The notes below the pieces were generated by a model. The model was not told where the DNA came from, ran no database searches, and was given only the letters and a program-made list of their open reading frames with translations. The position numbers and the translations under genes are program-made. This document shows positions 18,032 to 25,994 of a DNA stretch of 64,000 bases, piece after piece (the first letter of the stretch is position 1; each line of letters begins with the position of its first letter). The DNA lies in the NCBI GenBank assembly GCA_023424395.1, contig JAFADY010000010.1, positions 124,001-188,000 on the forward strand. Direction: 5' to 3'. The DNA is from Bacteroidota bacterium. GTDB lineage: Bacteria > Bacteroidota > Bacteroidia > Bacteroidales > Dysgonomonadaceae.

Positions 18032-19399
18032 TTACGAAAACAGCAACCTAAACGCATCACTCACTTTCCTCACCTGTTGAATCTCTATTTTTACTTTTTT
18101 CGTAAAACCTTTCAAGTTGTTGGCGGGGATAAGGATGCGGGAAAAGCCTAATTTTTCGGCTTCCTGAATGCGTTGTTCAATGCGGTTCACGGGACGGATT
18201 TCGCCCGAAAGTCCTACTTCACCGCACAAACACGTGTCGCGCTCGATGGCGATATCCAAACTCGACGATAAAATGGCGCTGATAACCGACAAATCCAATC
18301 CGGGGTCGCTCACGCGCAAACCGCCGGCAATGTTCAGAAATACATCCTTTTGTGCCAATTTAAAGCCGGCGCGCTTTTCGAGTACGGCAAGCAACATATT
18401 CATCCTGCGGATATCGAATCCGGTCGCGGAACGTTGAGGCGTGCCGTAAGCAGCAGTGCTTACAAGCGATTGCGTTTCAATGAGAAATGGGCGAACGCCT
18501 TCGATGGCAGCTGCAATGGAAACGCCACTCAGCCCGTCGTGGTTTTGCGTGAGTAACAGTTCCGAGGGATTACTCACTTCGCGCAAGCCCGATTGATTCA
18601 TTTCGTAAATCCCCAACTCTGCCGTACTGCCAAATCGATTTTTGATACTGCGTAAAATACGGTACATATAATGTTGGTCGCCCTCAAACTGTATAACCGC
18701 ATCCACAATGTGTTCCAAAATCTTTGGTCCGGCAAGGCTACCGTCTTTTGTGATGTGTCCAATAAGAATAACGGGCGTTCCCGATTGTTTCGCAAATTTT
18801 AAAATGGATGCAGCACACTCCCGCACTTGCGAAATGCTTCCTGGCGAAGATTCCAACACATCGCTGTACACAGTCTGTATGGAGTCGATGATAACCAGTT
18901 GAGGTGATGTGTTTTTTATATGTTTGAAGATTTCATCGAGATTGGTTTCGCACACAATCAGCGCATTATCGTTTTGCTGTCCAATACGGTCGGCACGAAG
19001 TTTCAATTGACGTGCACTCTCTTCGCCCGAAACGTAAAGCGTTCTGATGTCTTGGAGCTTCAAAATTGTTTGTAAAACGAGCGTAGATTTACCGATTCCC
19101 GGTTCGCCGCCAATCAACACCAACGATGCCGGAACCAATCCTCCACCCAGTACGCGATTGAGCTCTTCGTCCTGCATATCGATGCGTGGCTCTTCATCGG
19201 CACGGATTTCGTTCAACGTCAGCGGTTGGCTTTTCACACCTTGAAACGATCGTGTATCCTCCTGTTTCGAAGCACCATCTTTGCGTACCAATTCTTCTAC
19301 AAACGTTCCCCACTCGCCACACGATGGGCATTTGCCCATCCATTTGGGCGATTCGTTTCCACAACTACTGCAGAAATATGTTGATTTTAGTTTGGCCAT
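18032..19399 (-). CDS. radA: DNA repair protein RadA
   Basis: A 455-residue RecA-like branch-migration ATPase. The N-terminal C4 zinc finger is YFCSSCGNESPKWMGKCPSC. Walker A is LIGGEPGIGKSTL near residue 95, Walker B LVIIDSIQTVYSD, and the RadA-specific KNRFG motif is IKNRFGSTAELGIYEM. The C-terminal Lon-protease-like domain is present (FDIRRMNMLLAVLEKRAG, then GEVGLSGEIRPVNRIEQRI). It helps process recombination intermediates. It is convergent with the coiled-coil/tRNA region; its upstream spacer (19400-19452) is low-complexity. Confidence 0.96.
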   Translation of the reverse strand: MAKLKSTYFCSSCGNESPKWMGKCPSCGEWGTFVEELVRKDGASKQEDTRSFQGVKSQPLTLNEIRADEEPRIDMQDEELNRVLGGGLVPASLVLIGGEPGIGKSTLVLQTILKLQDIRTLYVSGEESARQLKLRADRIGQQNDNALIVCETNLDEIFKHIKNTSPQLVIIDSIQTVYSDVLESSPGSISQVRECAASILKFAKQSGTPVILIGHITKDGSLAGPKILEHIVDAVIQFEGDQHYMYRILRSIKNRFGSTAELGIYEMNQSGLREVSNPSELLLTQNHDGLSGVSIAAAIEGVRPFLIETQSLVSTAAYGTPQRSATGFDIRRMNMLLAVLEKRAGFKLAQKDVFLNIAGGLRVSDPGLDLSVISAILSSSLDIAIERDTCLCGEVGLSGEIRPVNRIEQRIQEAEKLGFSRILIPANNLKGFTKKVKIEIQQVRKVSDAFRLLFS

Positions 19400-19452
19400 T
19401 GTTTTTTTAAGACTGTTAGATTCTTAGATTTTGAGACGATAAGACAGTAAAA

Positions 19453-19944
19453 TTAATTCAATTTCAACACCATCAAATAATCTTCATTTTCATCCCTGAT
19501 TATTTCAAACCCCAATTTTTTGTAAAGATTAGCAGAGTAATTTGCTTTCTGTACACTCAGTGAAGCTTGTTTGTAGCCGTTTTTTCTTAAATGCTCAATC
19601 ATTTTCTTCATTAAGTGCGTGCCGATTCCCTTGTTTCGATATTCTTTAAACAACGAAATAGAGAATTCGGGCGTAGTATCATCCACATTTCCATATCCTT
19701 TCACTTCTCCCGAAATAATTCTTACCCAAACCGCACCAATTATTTTCCCATCCGCGTCTGCAACAAAACAACAATCATCTTTCCTGCTACCGAAGTCTTT
19801 TATATACGCATTAACTTGAGGAACTTAGAGTACACTTCGGGGAATGGGATTGTTCTCGTCGGGCTGAAAAATGGCTTCGTAAAGAAGATCTTCGAGGATG
19901 CCTATCTCATCATCACGAATTTCTCGTATTTGAATGTCATCCAT
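19453..19944 (-). pseudogene. GNAT acetyltransferase with in-frame stop
   Basis: Read from the ATG at 19944 the frame encodes MDDIQIREIRDDEIGILEDL..., then meets TAA at codon 40 (19827-19825, after PIPRSVL). The same frame continues without a shift (VPQVNAYIKDFGS) through the acetyl-CoA motif EYRNKGIGTHLMKKMIEHL to a stop at 19453, for 163 codons in all. This length and layout match a complete GNAT enzyme, so a single substitution (for example GAA to TAA) probably broke it. The part after the stop could only give an 83-residue fragment from an internal ATG. It starts 5 bp after the toxin gene and was probably in its operon. Confidence 0.85.
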
Positions 19945-19949
19945 AACTT

Positions 19950-20231
19950 TCACTTGTCGTCGTAATGTCCCAACATCGAAATCACTGTAACAACAACCTC
20001 TTCATCCTGAACCAAATAACGTAACCGGTTTTTCTTATCGATTCGGCGCGACCAAACATTCCCACTCAAATAGCGTAACGGCTCAGGGTGACCCGTACCG
20101 CTATATGGATGTTCGGATAATTCGATAAAAATCTGTTCAATTTTACGAATAACTGTTTTTTGTCCGCTCTTTCGAATAGCTGCCAAATCTTTCTTAGCTC
20201 TATCCGAAACGGCTACTCGATAGTTTCCCAT
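19950..20231 (-). CDS. YoeB-type toxin (RelE superfamily mRNA endoribonuclease)
   Basis: A 93-residue basic protein of the Txe/YoeB family. Typical features are AKKDLAAIRKSGQKTVIRKI, EHPYSGTGHPEPLRYLSGNV, WSRRIDKKNRLRYLV and the C-terminal SMLGHYDDK with the catalytic His-Tyr ending of YoeB. YoeB toxins bind the ribosome A site and cut mRNA. The start overlaps the end of the antitoxin gene by 19 bp, giving translational coupling. All expected catalytic-region residues seem intact, so the toxin is probably functional. Confidence 0.92.
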   Translation of the reverse strand: MGNYRVAVSDRAKKDLAAIRKSGQKTVIRKIEQIFIELSEHPYSGTGHPEPLRYLSGNVWSRRIDKKNRLRYLVQDEEVVVTVISMLGHYDDK

Positions 20232-20452
20232 ATATTCGACGGATTTACAAACGTAATTCTGCCTTCCCTGATATCGTTTAAGCCTTCTTGAATAGCCATC
20301 AATTCCTCTCGCGTGGGAATATCATCTTCTTCCCAAGGCTTAATAATAATGGGCTTTTCATTTTTCCGGGAAACTATAACCGTTTCTTTTTCAGATAAAT
20401 CAAAAAATTTTTTTTGATTTGCTCTGAATTCGGCAGGGGTAATTACAACCAT
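20213..20452 (-). CDS. Phd/YefM-type antitoxin
   Basis: A 79-residue protein that begins with the Phd/YefM DNA-binding module (VVITPAEFRANQKKFFDLSE, then ETVIVSRKNEKPIII). The acidic C-terminal part (TREELMAIQEGLNDIREG) would wrap the toxin. Such antitoxins neutralise YoeB and repress their own promoter. A minus-strand -7 box lies 35 bp upstream. The gene order antitoxin then toxin with overlap is standard for type II systems. Confidence 0.9.
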   Translation of the reverse strand: MVVITPAEFRANQKKFFDLSEKETVIVSRKNEKPIIIKPWEEDDIPTREELMAIQEGLNDIREGRITFVNPSNIWETIE

Positions 20453-20486
20453 ATTTTATTTATTTATTTATGTACAACTTATGGTA

Positions 20487-20494
20487 CAAAGATA
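20487..20494 (-). promoter_or_regulatory. Candidate -7 box for the toxin-antitoxin operon
   Basis: The minus strand reads TATCTTTG, 35 bp upstream of the antitoxin start. Short A/T-rich near-repeats surround it, but no clear operator palindrome was found. Confidence 0.45.
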
Positions 20495-20525
20495 AATATA
20501 TTTCTATTCATAGAAAATTATTTCG

Positions 20526-20533
20526 TATTTTTG
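20526..20533 (+). promoter_or_regulatory. Candidate -7 box for tex
   Basis: TATTTTTG matches TAnnTTTG and lies 35 bp upstream of the tex start, in a compact divergent spacer with the toxin-antitoxin promoter. Confidence 0.45.
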
Positions 20534-20567
20534 CTTCTCAAAATAACTCGCAACCCGAAACTTAATT

Positions 20568-22694
20568 ATGTCGATCATCTCACAACTCATATCCAAACAA
20601 CTCAATATCAATCTCAAAAACGTTGAAAACACCATTAAGCTATTAGACGAAGACGCTACCATTCCCTTTATCAGCCGTTACCGAAAAGAGGCGACCGACG
20701 GTTTGGACGAGGTGCAAATCGGCAATATCAATGAGCTGAACATTAAATTTTTGGAGTTGGAAAAACGCATGGAGTTTATCCTGAAATCTATTTCGGAACA
20801 AGAAAAACTCACGCCCGAACTCGAAAAACAAATTACCGACACTTGGGATTCTACCGAACTTGAAGATATTTATTTGCCCTATAAGCCCAAACGCCAAACA
20901 CGTGCCGAAATTGCCCGCAAACGTGGCTTGGAGCCATTGGCAAAGTGGCTGATGATGCAACAAAACGGTTCACCCGAAACCAAAGCGCAATCGTTTGTGA
21001 AAGATGAAGTGTCGGATGTTGATTCGGCGCTGAAAGGGGCGTGCGACATCATTGCCGAATGGGTAAACGAAGATACGTCGGCACGCCAATTGGTGCGAAA
21101 TATTTTTGCCCGCGAAGCGATGATTACCTCCAAAGTCATCAAAGGAAAAGAGGAAGAGGGCGAAAAATACAAAGATTATTTCGATTTTTCGGCGCCGCTT
21201 TCGCGTTGTCCTTCGCACAGGATTTTGGCGATTCGTCGGGGCGAAAGTGAAGGTTTTTTGCGTGTCGCCATTTCGCCCGACGACGAAAAATGCTTGGACA
21301 AGCTCGTTCCACGTTATGCCAAAAACGATGTCCCGGCTGCCGATTTTGTGGAAGATGCGGTTACCGACTCGTACAAACGATTGCTCAAACCCTCCATCGA
21401 AACCGAATTTGCCAACCTCTCCAAAGAGAAAGCCGATGAAACGTCCATCGCCGTTTTTGCCGAAAACCTGCGTCAGTTGCTATTGGCTCCGCCATTGGGA
21501 CAAAAGCGCATCTTAGGCGTCGACCCCGGATACCGCACCGGTTGCAAATTAGTCTGTTTAGACGAACAGGGGAATCTGCTTCACAACGAAACCATCTATC
21601 CGCACGCACCGCAAAACGAATTTCAGAAATCGGCGAGCAAAGTATCCAAGCTCGTTTCTACCTATAGAATAGATGCCATTGCCATCGGAAATGGTACGGC
21701 AAGCCGAGAAACGGAACGATTCATCGCCAACATCCGATACGAAAAAGAGGTGAAAGTGTTTGTGGTGAGCGAAAATGGCGCATCGGTTTACTCTGCATCC
21801 AAAACCGCTCGCGAGGAGTTTCCCGAATACGATGTTACGGTTCGTGGTGCGGTTTCTATCGGTCGCCGATTGAGCGACCCGCTGGCGGAGTTGGTGAAAA
21901 TCGACCCCAAGTCCATCGGTGTGGGGCAGTATCAGCACGATGTGGACCAAGCAAAACTAAAACGCTCGCTCGACCAAACGGTGGAAAGTTGCGTGAACCT
22001 CGTTGGTGTGAATCTCAACACGGCAAGCAAGCATCTGCTCACGTATGTGTCGGGATTGGGCGAAAGTCTGGCGCAAAATATCGTGAATTATCGTGCCGAA
22101 AACGGTGCGTTTCGCTCACGAAAAGAGTTGAAAAAAGTACCCCGATTGGGCGAAAAAGCCTTTGAGCAGTGCGCCGGATTTCTTCGCATTGCCGATGCCG
22201 AAAATCTATTGGACAACTCGGCAGTGCATCCCGAAAGTTATCCTATCGTGGAGCGAATGGCGAAAGATTTAAAATGCTCCGTGAGCGAATTGATTGGCAA
22301 TAAATCGGTTATCGAAACCATCGACATCAACCAATACAAAACCGAAAATGCCGGAACCGAAACGCTTACCGATATTCTTCAGGAATTAGAAAAACCGGGG
22401 CGCGACCCACGCACGAAAGTGCAAATGCTTGAGTTCGACCCCAATATCCGCACCATTGCCAATGTGAAGGAAGGTATGACACTCAACGGAATTGTTACCA
22501 ATGTTACCAATTTTGGTTGTTTCGTGGATTTCGGTATCAAAGAAAATGGGTTGGTGCACATTTCGGAACTTGCCGACCGATTTGTTTCTAATCCTACCGA
22601 TGTGGTTTCGTTGCATCAGCACGTGAAGGTGAGGGTGCTATCGGTTGATATGGAGCGGAAAAGGATTCAGTTGAGTATGAAAAACCCCGTCTGA
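20568..22694 (+). CDS. tex: Tex-family RNA-binding transcription accessory protein
   Basis: A 708-residue protein with the full Tex layout: N-terminal helical domain (ATIPFISRYRKEATDGLDE), a YqgF-like RNase H fold (ILGVDPGYRTGCKLVCLDEQG), two helix-hairpin-helix motifs (LLTYVSGLGESLAQNIVNYR and RKELKKVPRLGEKAFEQCAG) and a C-terminal S1 domain (GMTLNGIVTNVTNFGCFVDF). Tex proteins bind nucleic acids and affect transcription, with unclear molecular action. It is monocistronic and convergent with the cyclophilin gene. Confidence 0.96.
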   Translation: MSIISQLISKQLNINLKNVENTIKLLDEDATIPFISRYRKEATDGLDEVQIGNINELNIKFLELEKRMEFILKSISEQEKLTPELEKQITDTWDSTELEDIYLPYKPKRQTRAEIARKRGLEPLAKWLMMQQNGSPETKAQSFVKDEVSDVDSALKGACDIIAEWVNEDTSARQLVRNIFAREAMITSKVIKGKEEEGEKYKDYFDFSAPLSRCPSHRILAIRRGESEGFLRVAISPDDEKCLDKLVPRYAKNDVPAADFVEDAVTDSYKRLLKPSIETEFANLSKEKADETSIAVFAENLRQLLLAPPLGQKRILGVDPGYRTGCKLVCLDEQGNLLHNETIYPHAPQNEFQKSASKVSKLVSTYRIDAIAIGNGTASRETERFIANIRYEKEVKVFVVSENGASVYSASKTAREEFPEYDVTVRGAVSIGRRLSDPLAELVKIDPKSIGVGQYQHDVDQAKLKRSLDQTVESCVNLVGVNLNTASKHLLTYVSGLGESLAQNIVNYRAENGAFRSRKELKKVPRLGEKAFEQCAGFLRIADAENLLDNSAVHPESYPIVERMAKDLKCSVSELIGNKSVIETIDINQYKTENAGTETLTDILQELEKPGRDPRTKVQMLEFDPNIRTIANVKEGMTLNGIVTNVTNFGCFVDFGIKENGLVHISELADRFVSNPTDVVSLHQHVKVRVLSVDMERKRIQLSMKNPV

Positions 22695-22739
22695 CCGATT
22701 ACCGGTCTGACGGATAATGTGCCAACGCGGCAAGAGCTA

Positions 22740-23546
22740 TCACTCCACATAAACCCTCACAATCTTCGCATCCTTCCTTGGACGCATATTTCCATCCACC
22801 GAAAGAGCGGCAATTTTGTCAATCACGTCCAATCCTTCGGTTACTTCCCCAAAAACGGTGTAATCACCATCCAAATGGTGCGAGCCGCCGATGGTGGTAT
22901 ACGCTTCGCGCACTTGCGGATCGAAAAAGAATTTTCCGGGAGCAGCGGCGTAGAGCGAATCTACGATAGTGAGAACAGAATCGAGCAAGGCGTTAAATGC
23001 GCGCGGATCGGATTCTTTTAATCGTGCCAACTCTTCTTTGTGAGGAACGTAATGCTTGGTGATAATTTTGTTCTTTATTGGAATATTTACCTGCATTTCC
23101 ATGGTATCGAGGCGTCCCGATGTATATTGCTTTCCATGCACAATATAAAACTGCGAGGCATCCGATTTTTTTTGTGAATTTTCGTTGTCGGAACGGCGAG
23201 GAGCGGCAAGCGCTCCTTTTTTGTGCACATGATGGGCATGAAATTCAGGCATAATGTCCATATCGGTACGTCCACCTCCTATTTGCGCTCCGGCAGGAGC
23301 GTTCCGTGAATCTTGCGCGCCTCCCTGGATCATAAAATTCTGAATAACCCGATGAAAAAGCGTGCCGTTGAAATACCCTTGTTTCACCAATTTCAGAAAA
23401 TGGTCTGAATGCTTAGGCGTATCGTCATAAAGCATCGCTTTCATAGTTCCATAATTGGTTTCTATAACAATAGTCGGATATTTCGTTTGCGCGCTCACAA
23501 AAGTGATGCTCAAAATAAAGGCTAAAAATAACAGTTTTGATTTCAT
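22740..23546 (-). CDS. Exported cyclophilin-type peptidyl-prolyl isomerase with large insertion
   Basis: A 268-residue protein whose signal peptide ends TFVSAQ at about residue 20. The cyclophilin fold opens with VIETNYGTMKAMLYDDTPKH and FNGTLFHRVIQNFMIQGG (catalytic Arg) and closes with LDGDYTVFGEVTEGLDVIDKI. Between SQFYIVHGKQY and GGSHHLDG about 85 residues of mainly helical sequence are inserted, including KHYVPHKEELARLKESD. Similar insertions occur in other Bacteroidetes cyclophilins. It should assist proline isomerisation in the periplasm. It precedes no co-directional gene closely: lptG ends 35 bp upstream of its start, so the two may be co-transcribed. Confidence 0.92.
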   Translation of the reverse strand: MKSKLLFLAFILSITFVSAQTKYPTIVIETNYGTMKAMLYDDTPKHSDHFLKLVKQGYFNGTLFHRVIQNFMIQGGAQDSRNAPAGAQIGGGRTDMDIMPEFHAHHVHKKGALAAPRRSDNENSQKKSDASQFYIVHGKQYTSGRLDTMEMQVNIPIKNKIITKHYVPHKEELARLKESDPRAFNALLDSVLTIVDSLYAAAPGKFFFDPQVREAYTTIGGSHHLDGDYTVFGEVTEGLDVIDKIAALSVDGNMRPRKDAKIVRVYVE

Positions 23547-23581
23547 AATTTTTCTTTAAACATTGTCTAAATGAGTGATTC

Positions 23582-24688
23582 TTAATTCGGAGCTTTTTTG
23601 TAAAGGAAATAAGCGATAATGACAAACACCAAGTTCGGTATCCAAGCGGCAATAAAAGGGCTCATATTTCCCTTCACAGCAAAAGACGAACTGATAGTCA
23701 TAAACAAGATATAAGCCATACTGAGCCCTAAGCCGATACCGATATTCACACCCATGCCGCCTTTCACTTTCCGCGCCGAGATGGATGCACCCATGAGAGT
23801 GAGTATGAAAGCCGAAAAGATGGATGCGAACCGTGAGTGATACTCGATCTGGAATGCTTGAATATTTCCCATTCCGCGTTCTTTCTGGCTTCGGATGTAA
23901 CGCGTAAGCTCTGGGGTGGTCATCATTTGTTGATCGGTTTTCGCGATGATAAAATCGTTCGGAACAATCTGGATGGTTGTGTCGATGGATGAGCCTCTCG
24001 TGATGGTTTCTTCTAATCCATCGAAATCGCGAACCTGGTAATTGTCGATCGTCCACGAATAGGCCGAATCGTACCGAATGGATTGTGCCGTGAGGCGTGA
24101 AACAAGCCTCAGGCTATCGAAGTGGTCGATTGAAAAATTGTAGCCGGTATTGGATTCAATATCGAAATTTCCGAAATAAACGATCGTTCCGGGCCCTACT
24201 TTAAATTGAATATCCCTATCGCCGACTTTCCTCTGACGCGGATCGATGTATTTATTCTCGAAATTAATTCGCGTTTCATTGGCCGGAGGGATCACATAAC
24301 TGCCCATATAAAAAGTAAAAGCAGCAATAATGGCCGCGGAGATCATGTAGGGGCGTAGTAATCTTTTGAAGCTTATGCCATTGGATAGAATGGCGATAAT
24401 TTCGGAATTGCTCGCAAGTTTTGATGTGAAGAAAATAACGGCCAGAAAAATAAAAAGCTGACTAAACAGGTTTGCGTAAAAAGGAATGAAATTAACGTAA
24501 TAATCGAAGATGATTTCATTGAGCGGTGCGCTGTTGCTCATAAATTTATCGATCTTTTCGTTAATGTCGAAGACCACGGCGATGGAAAGGATCAGCGAGA
24601 TCATGAAAATATACGTCCCCAAGAACTTCTTGATGATATACAGATCCAATCGCGGTAGTTTATTTAGTAAAGGGATTCCCTTTTTCAT
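23582..24688 (-). CDS. LptF/LptG-family permease (YjgP/YjgQ)
   Basis: A 368-residue inner-membrane protein with six hydrophobic segments, three at each end around a periplasmic beta-jellyroll domain. The start LDLYIIKKFLGTYIFMISLI and the segment FTSKLASNSEIIAILSNGISFKRLLRPYM are typical of the family, which extracts lipopolysaccharide from the inner membrane with LptB2. Bacteroidetes often carry LptG and LptF at separate loci. It overlaps the 3' end of tgt by 4 bp, so tgt-lptG is translationally coupled. Confidence 0.93.
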   Translation of the reverse strand: MKKGIPLLNKLPRLDLYIIKKFLGTYIFMISLILSIAVVFDINEKIDKFMSNSAPLNEIIFDYYVNFIPFYANLFSQLFIFLAVIFFTSKLASNSEIIAILSNGISFKRLLRPYMISAAIIAAFTFYMGSYVIPPANETRINFENKYIDPRQRKVGDRDIQFKVGPGTIVYFGNFDIESNTGYNFSIDHFDSLRLVSRLTAQSIRYDSAYSWTIDNYQVRDFDGLEETITRGSSIDTTIQIVPNDFIIAKTDQQMMTTPELTRYIRSQKERGMGNIQAFQIEYHSRFASIFSAFILTLMGASISARKVKGGMGVNIGIGLGLSMAYILFMTISSSFAVKGNMSPFIAAWIPNLVFVIIAYFLYKKAPN

Positions 24689-25815
24689 AGCCGTCTTGTT
24701 ACTTTTTCAATCATTGCCGGTTTCCACGCAGAAAAATCACCGGCTATAATGTGCCGGCGCGCTTCTTCCACCAACCAAACGTAAAACGCGAGGTTGTGAA
24801 TGGAAGCGATTTGCAATCCGAGAATTTCGTTCATGTTAATCAGGTGGCGCAGGTAAGCTTTTGAGTAAAGCGTATCTACAAACGATTCGCCATCTTCTTC
24901 AATGGGTGAAAAGTCGCTTTTCCACCGTTCGTTGCGCATGTTCAAAATACCGGTTTTCGTGAAAATTTGTCCGTTTCGACCGTTGCGTGTGGGCATAATA
25001 CAATCGAACATATCTACGCCGTGCTCAATGGCTTCGAGCAAATTTTCGGGTTTGCCCACACCCATCAGGTAACGCGGTTTGTTCTTCGGTAAAATCTCGT
25101 TTACAAGTTCCACCATTTCATACATTTTTTCCGTCGGCTCGCCTACCGCGAGTCCGCCGATGGCGTTTCCGTCGGCATTTTTCTCTGCCACATTTTCTGC
25201 CGCACGGCGGCGCAAATCAGGATAAACGCAACCCTGAACGATTGGAAATAATGTTTGACGATACCCATACGAGCATTCGGTGTCGCTGAATCTCGCGATG
25301 CATCGGTCGAGCCATTGCTCGGTCAGATCGAGCGATTCTTTCGCGTAAGCGTAATCGGCATCGCCTGGCGTACATTCATCGAACGCCATCATAATATCGG
25401 CACCGATAATGCGTTGAATATCCATCACTTTCTCGGGCGTAAAAAAATGTTTCGATCCATCAATGTGCGAGCGAAACTCGGCGCCTTCTTCGTTCAACTT
25501 CCGGTTTTCGGAAAGCGAAAATACCTGAAAACCGCCACTATCGGTAAGTATCGGTTTTTCCCAACCGTTAAACTTATGTAAGCCTCCGGCTTGTTGCAAT
25601 ATCTCCAATCCCGGGCGCAAGTACAAATGATACGTATTCCCGAGAATGATTTGCGCGCCAATGTCGTCTTTCAACTCCGTCATGTGAACGGCTTTCACGC
25701 TTCCCACGGTTCCTACAGGCATAAAAACGGGTGTTTCTATTTGTCCGTGGTCTGTAGTGATCAGTCCCGCCCTCGCGTTCGATTTCGGGTCGGTATGTTG
25801 TAGTTGAAAATCCAA
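24685..25815 (-). CDS. tgt: tRNA-guanine transglycosylase (queuine/preQ1)
   Basis: A 376-residue TIM-barrel enzyme that exchanges G34 in GUN-anticodon tRNAs. Catalytic regions are intact: LTDSGGFQVFSLS (general base Asp) and FDCIMPTRNGRNGQIF (nucleophile Asp region), plus IVQGCVYPDLR and GLAVGEP. The C-terminal zinc site is unusual: where E. coli has the C-x-C-x-x-C cluster before the conserved YSRAYLHHL segment, this protein reads DGESFVDTLYSKAYLRHL with no cysteine. I recall the same replacement in Bacteroides homologues, so it may be lineage-wide rather than a defect. It overlaps lptG by 4 bp and has a -7 box 30 bp upstream. Confidence 0.95.
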   Translation of the reverse strand: MDFQLQHTDPKSNARAGLITTDHGQIETPVFMPVGTVGSVKAVHMTELKDDIGAQIILGNTYHLYLRPGLEILQQAGGLHKFNGWEKPILTDSGGFQVFSLSENRKLNEEGAEFRSHIDGSKHFFTPEKVMDIQRIIGADIMMAFDECTPGDADYAYAKESLDLTEQWLDRCIARFSDTECSYGYRQTLFPIVQGCVYPDLRRRAAENVAEKNADGNAIGGLAVGEPTEKMYEMVELVNEILPKNKPRYLMGVGKPENLLEAIEHGVDMFDCIMPTRNGRNGQIFTKTGILNMRNERWKSDFSPIEEDGESFVDTLYSKAYLRHLINMNEILGLQIASIHNLAFYVWLVEEARRHIIAGDFSAWKPAMIEKVTRRL

Positions 25816-25844
25816 ATCCGGTTTATTTTGTTAAATTTTGAACG

Positions 25845-25852
25845 CAAAGATA
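25845..25852 (-). promoter_or_regulatory. Candidate -7 box for tgt-lptG
   Basis: The minus strand reads TATCTTTG, 30 bp upstream of the tgt start. It is divergent from the hybrid regulator's promoter. Confidence 0.5.
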
Positions 25853-25935
25853 AAGTTTTTGTCGCTACAAACGGAGTTGTAGAGGTTTAAAAATAGTTAG
25901 CGGCCGTTCAAAGATGAATTATTTTCCTAAATATG

Positions 25936-25964
25936 TTGATTCTGCTCTTTTTTTCTTATTTTTG
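25936..25964 (+). promoter_or_regulatory. Candidate promoter for the hybrid two-component regulator
   Basis: TTG at 25936-25938 and TATTTTTG at 25957-25964, separated by 18 bp, resemble the Bacteroidetes -33/-7 pair. The gene starts 31 bp downstream. Confidence 0.5.
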
Positions 25965-25994
25965 TCTTGTAAATCAGGTCCATGATGCAACGAA

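Noticed and set aside
19825..19827. Programmed readthrough or recoding of the TAA in the GNAT gene
   Set aside because: TAA is the least likely recoding stop, no supporting RNA structure is apparent, and a simple nonsense mutation explains it.
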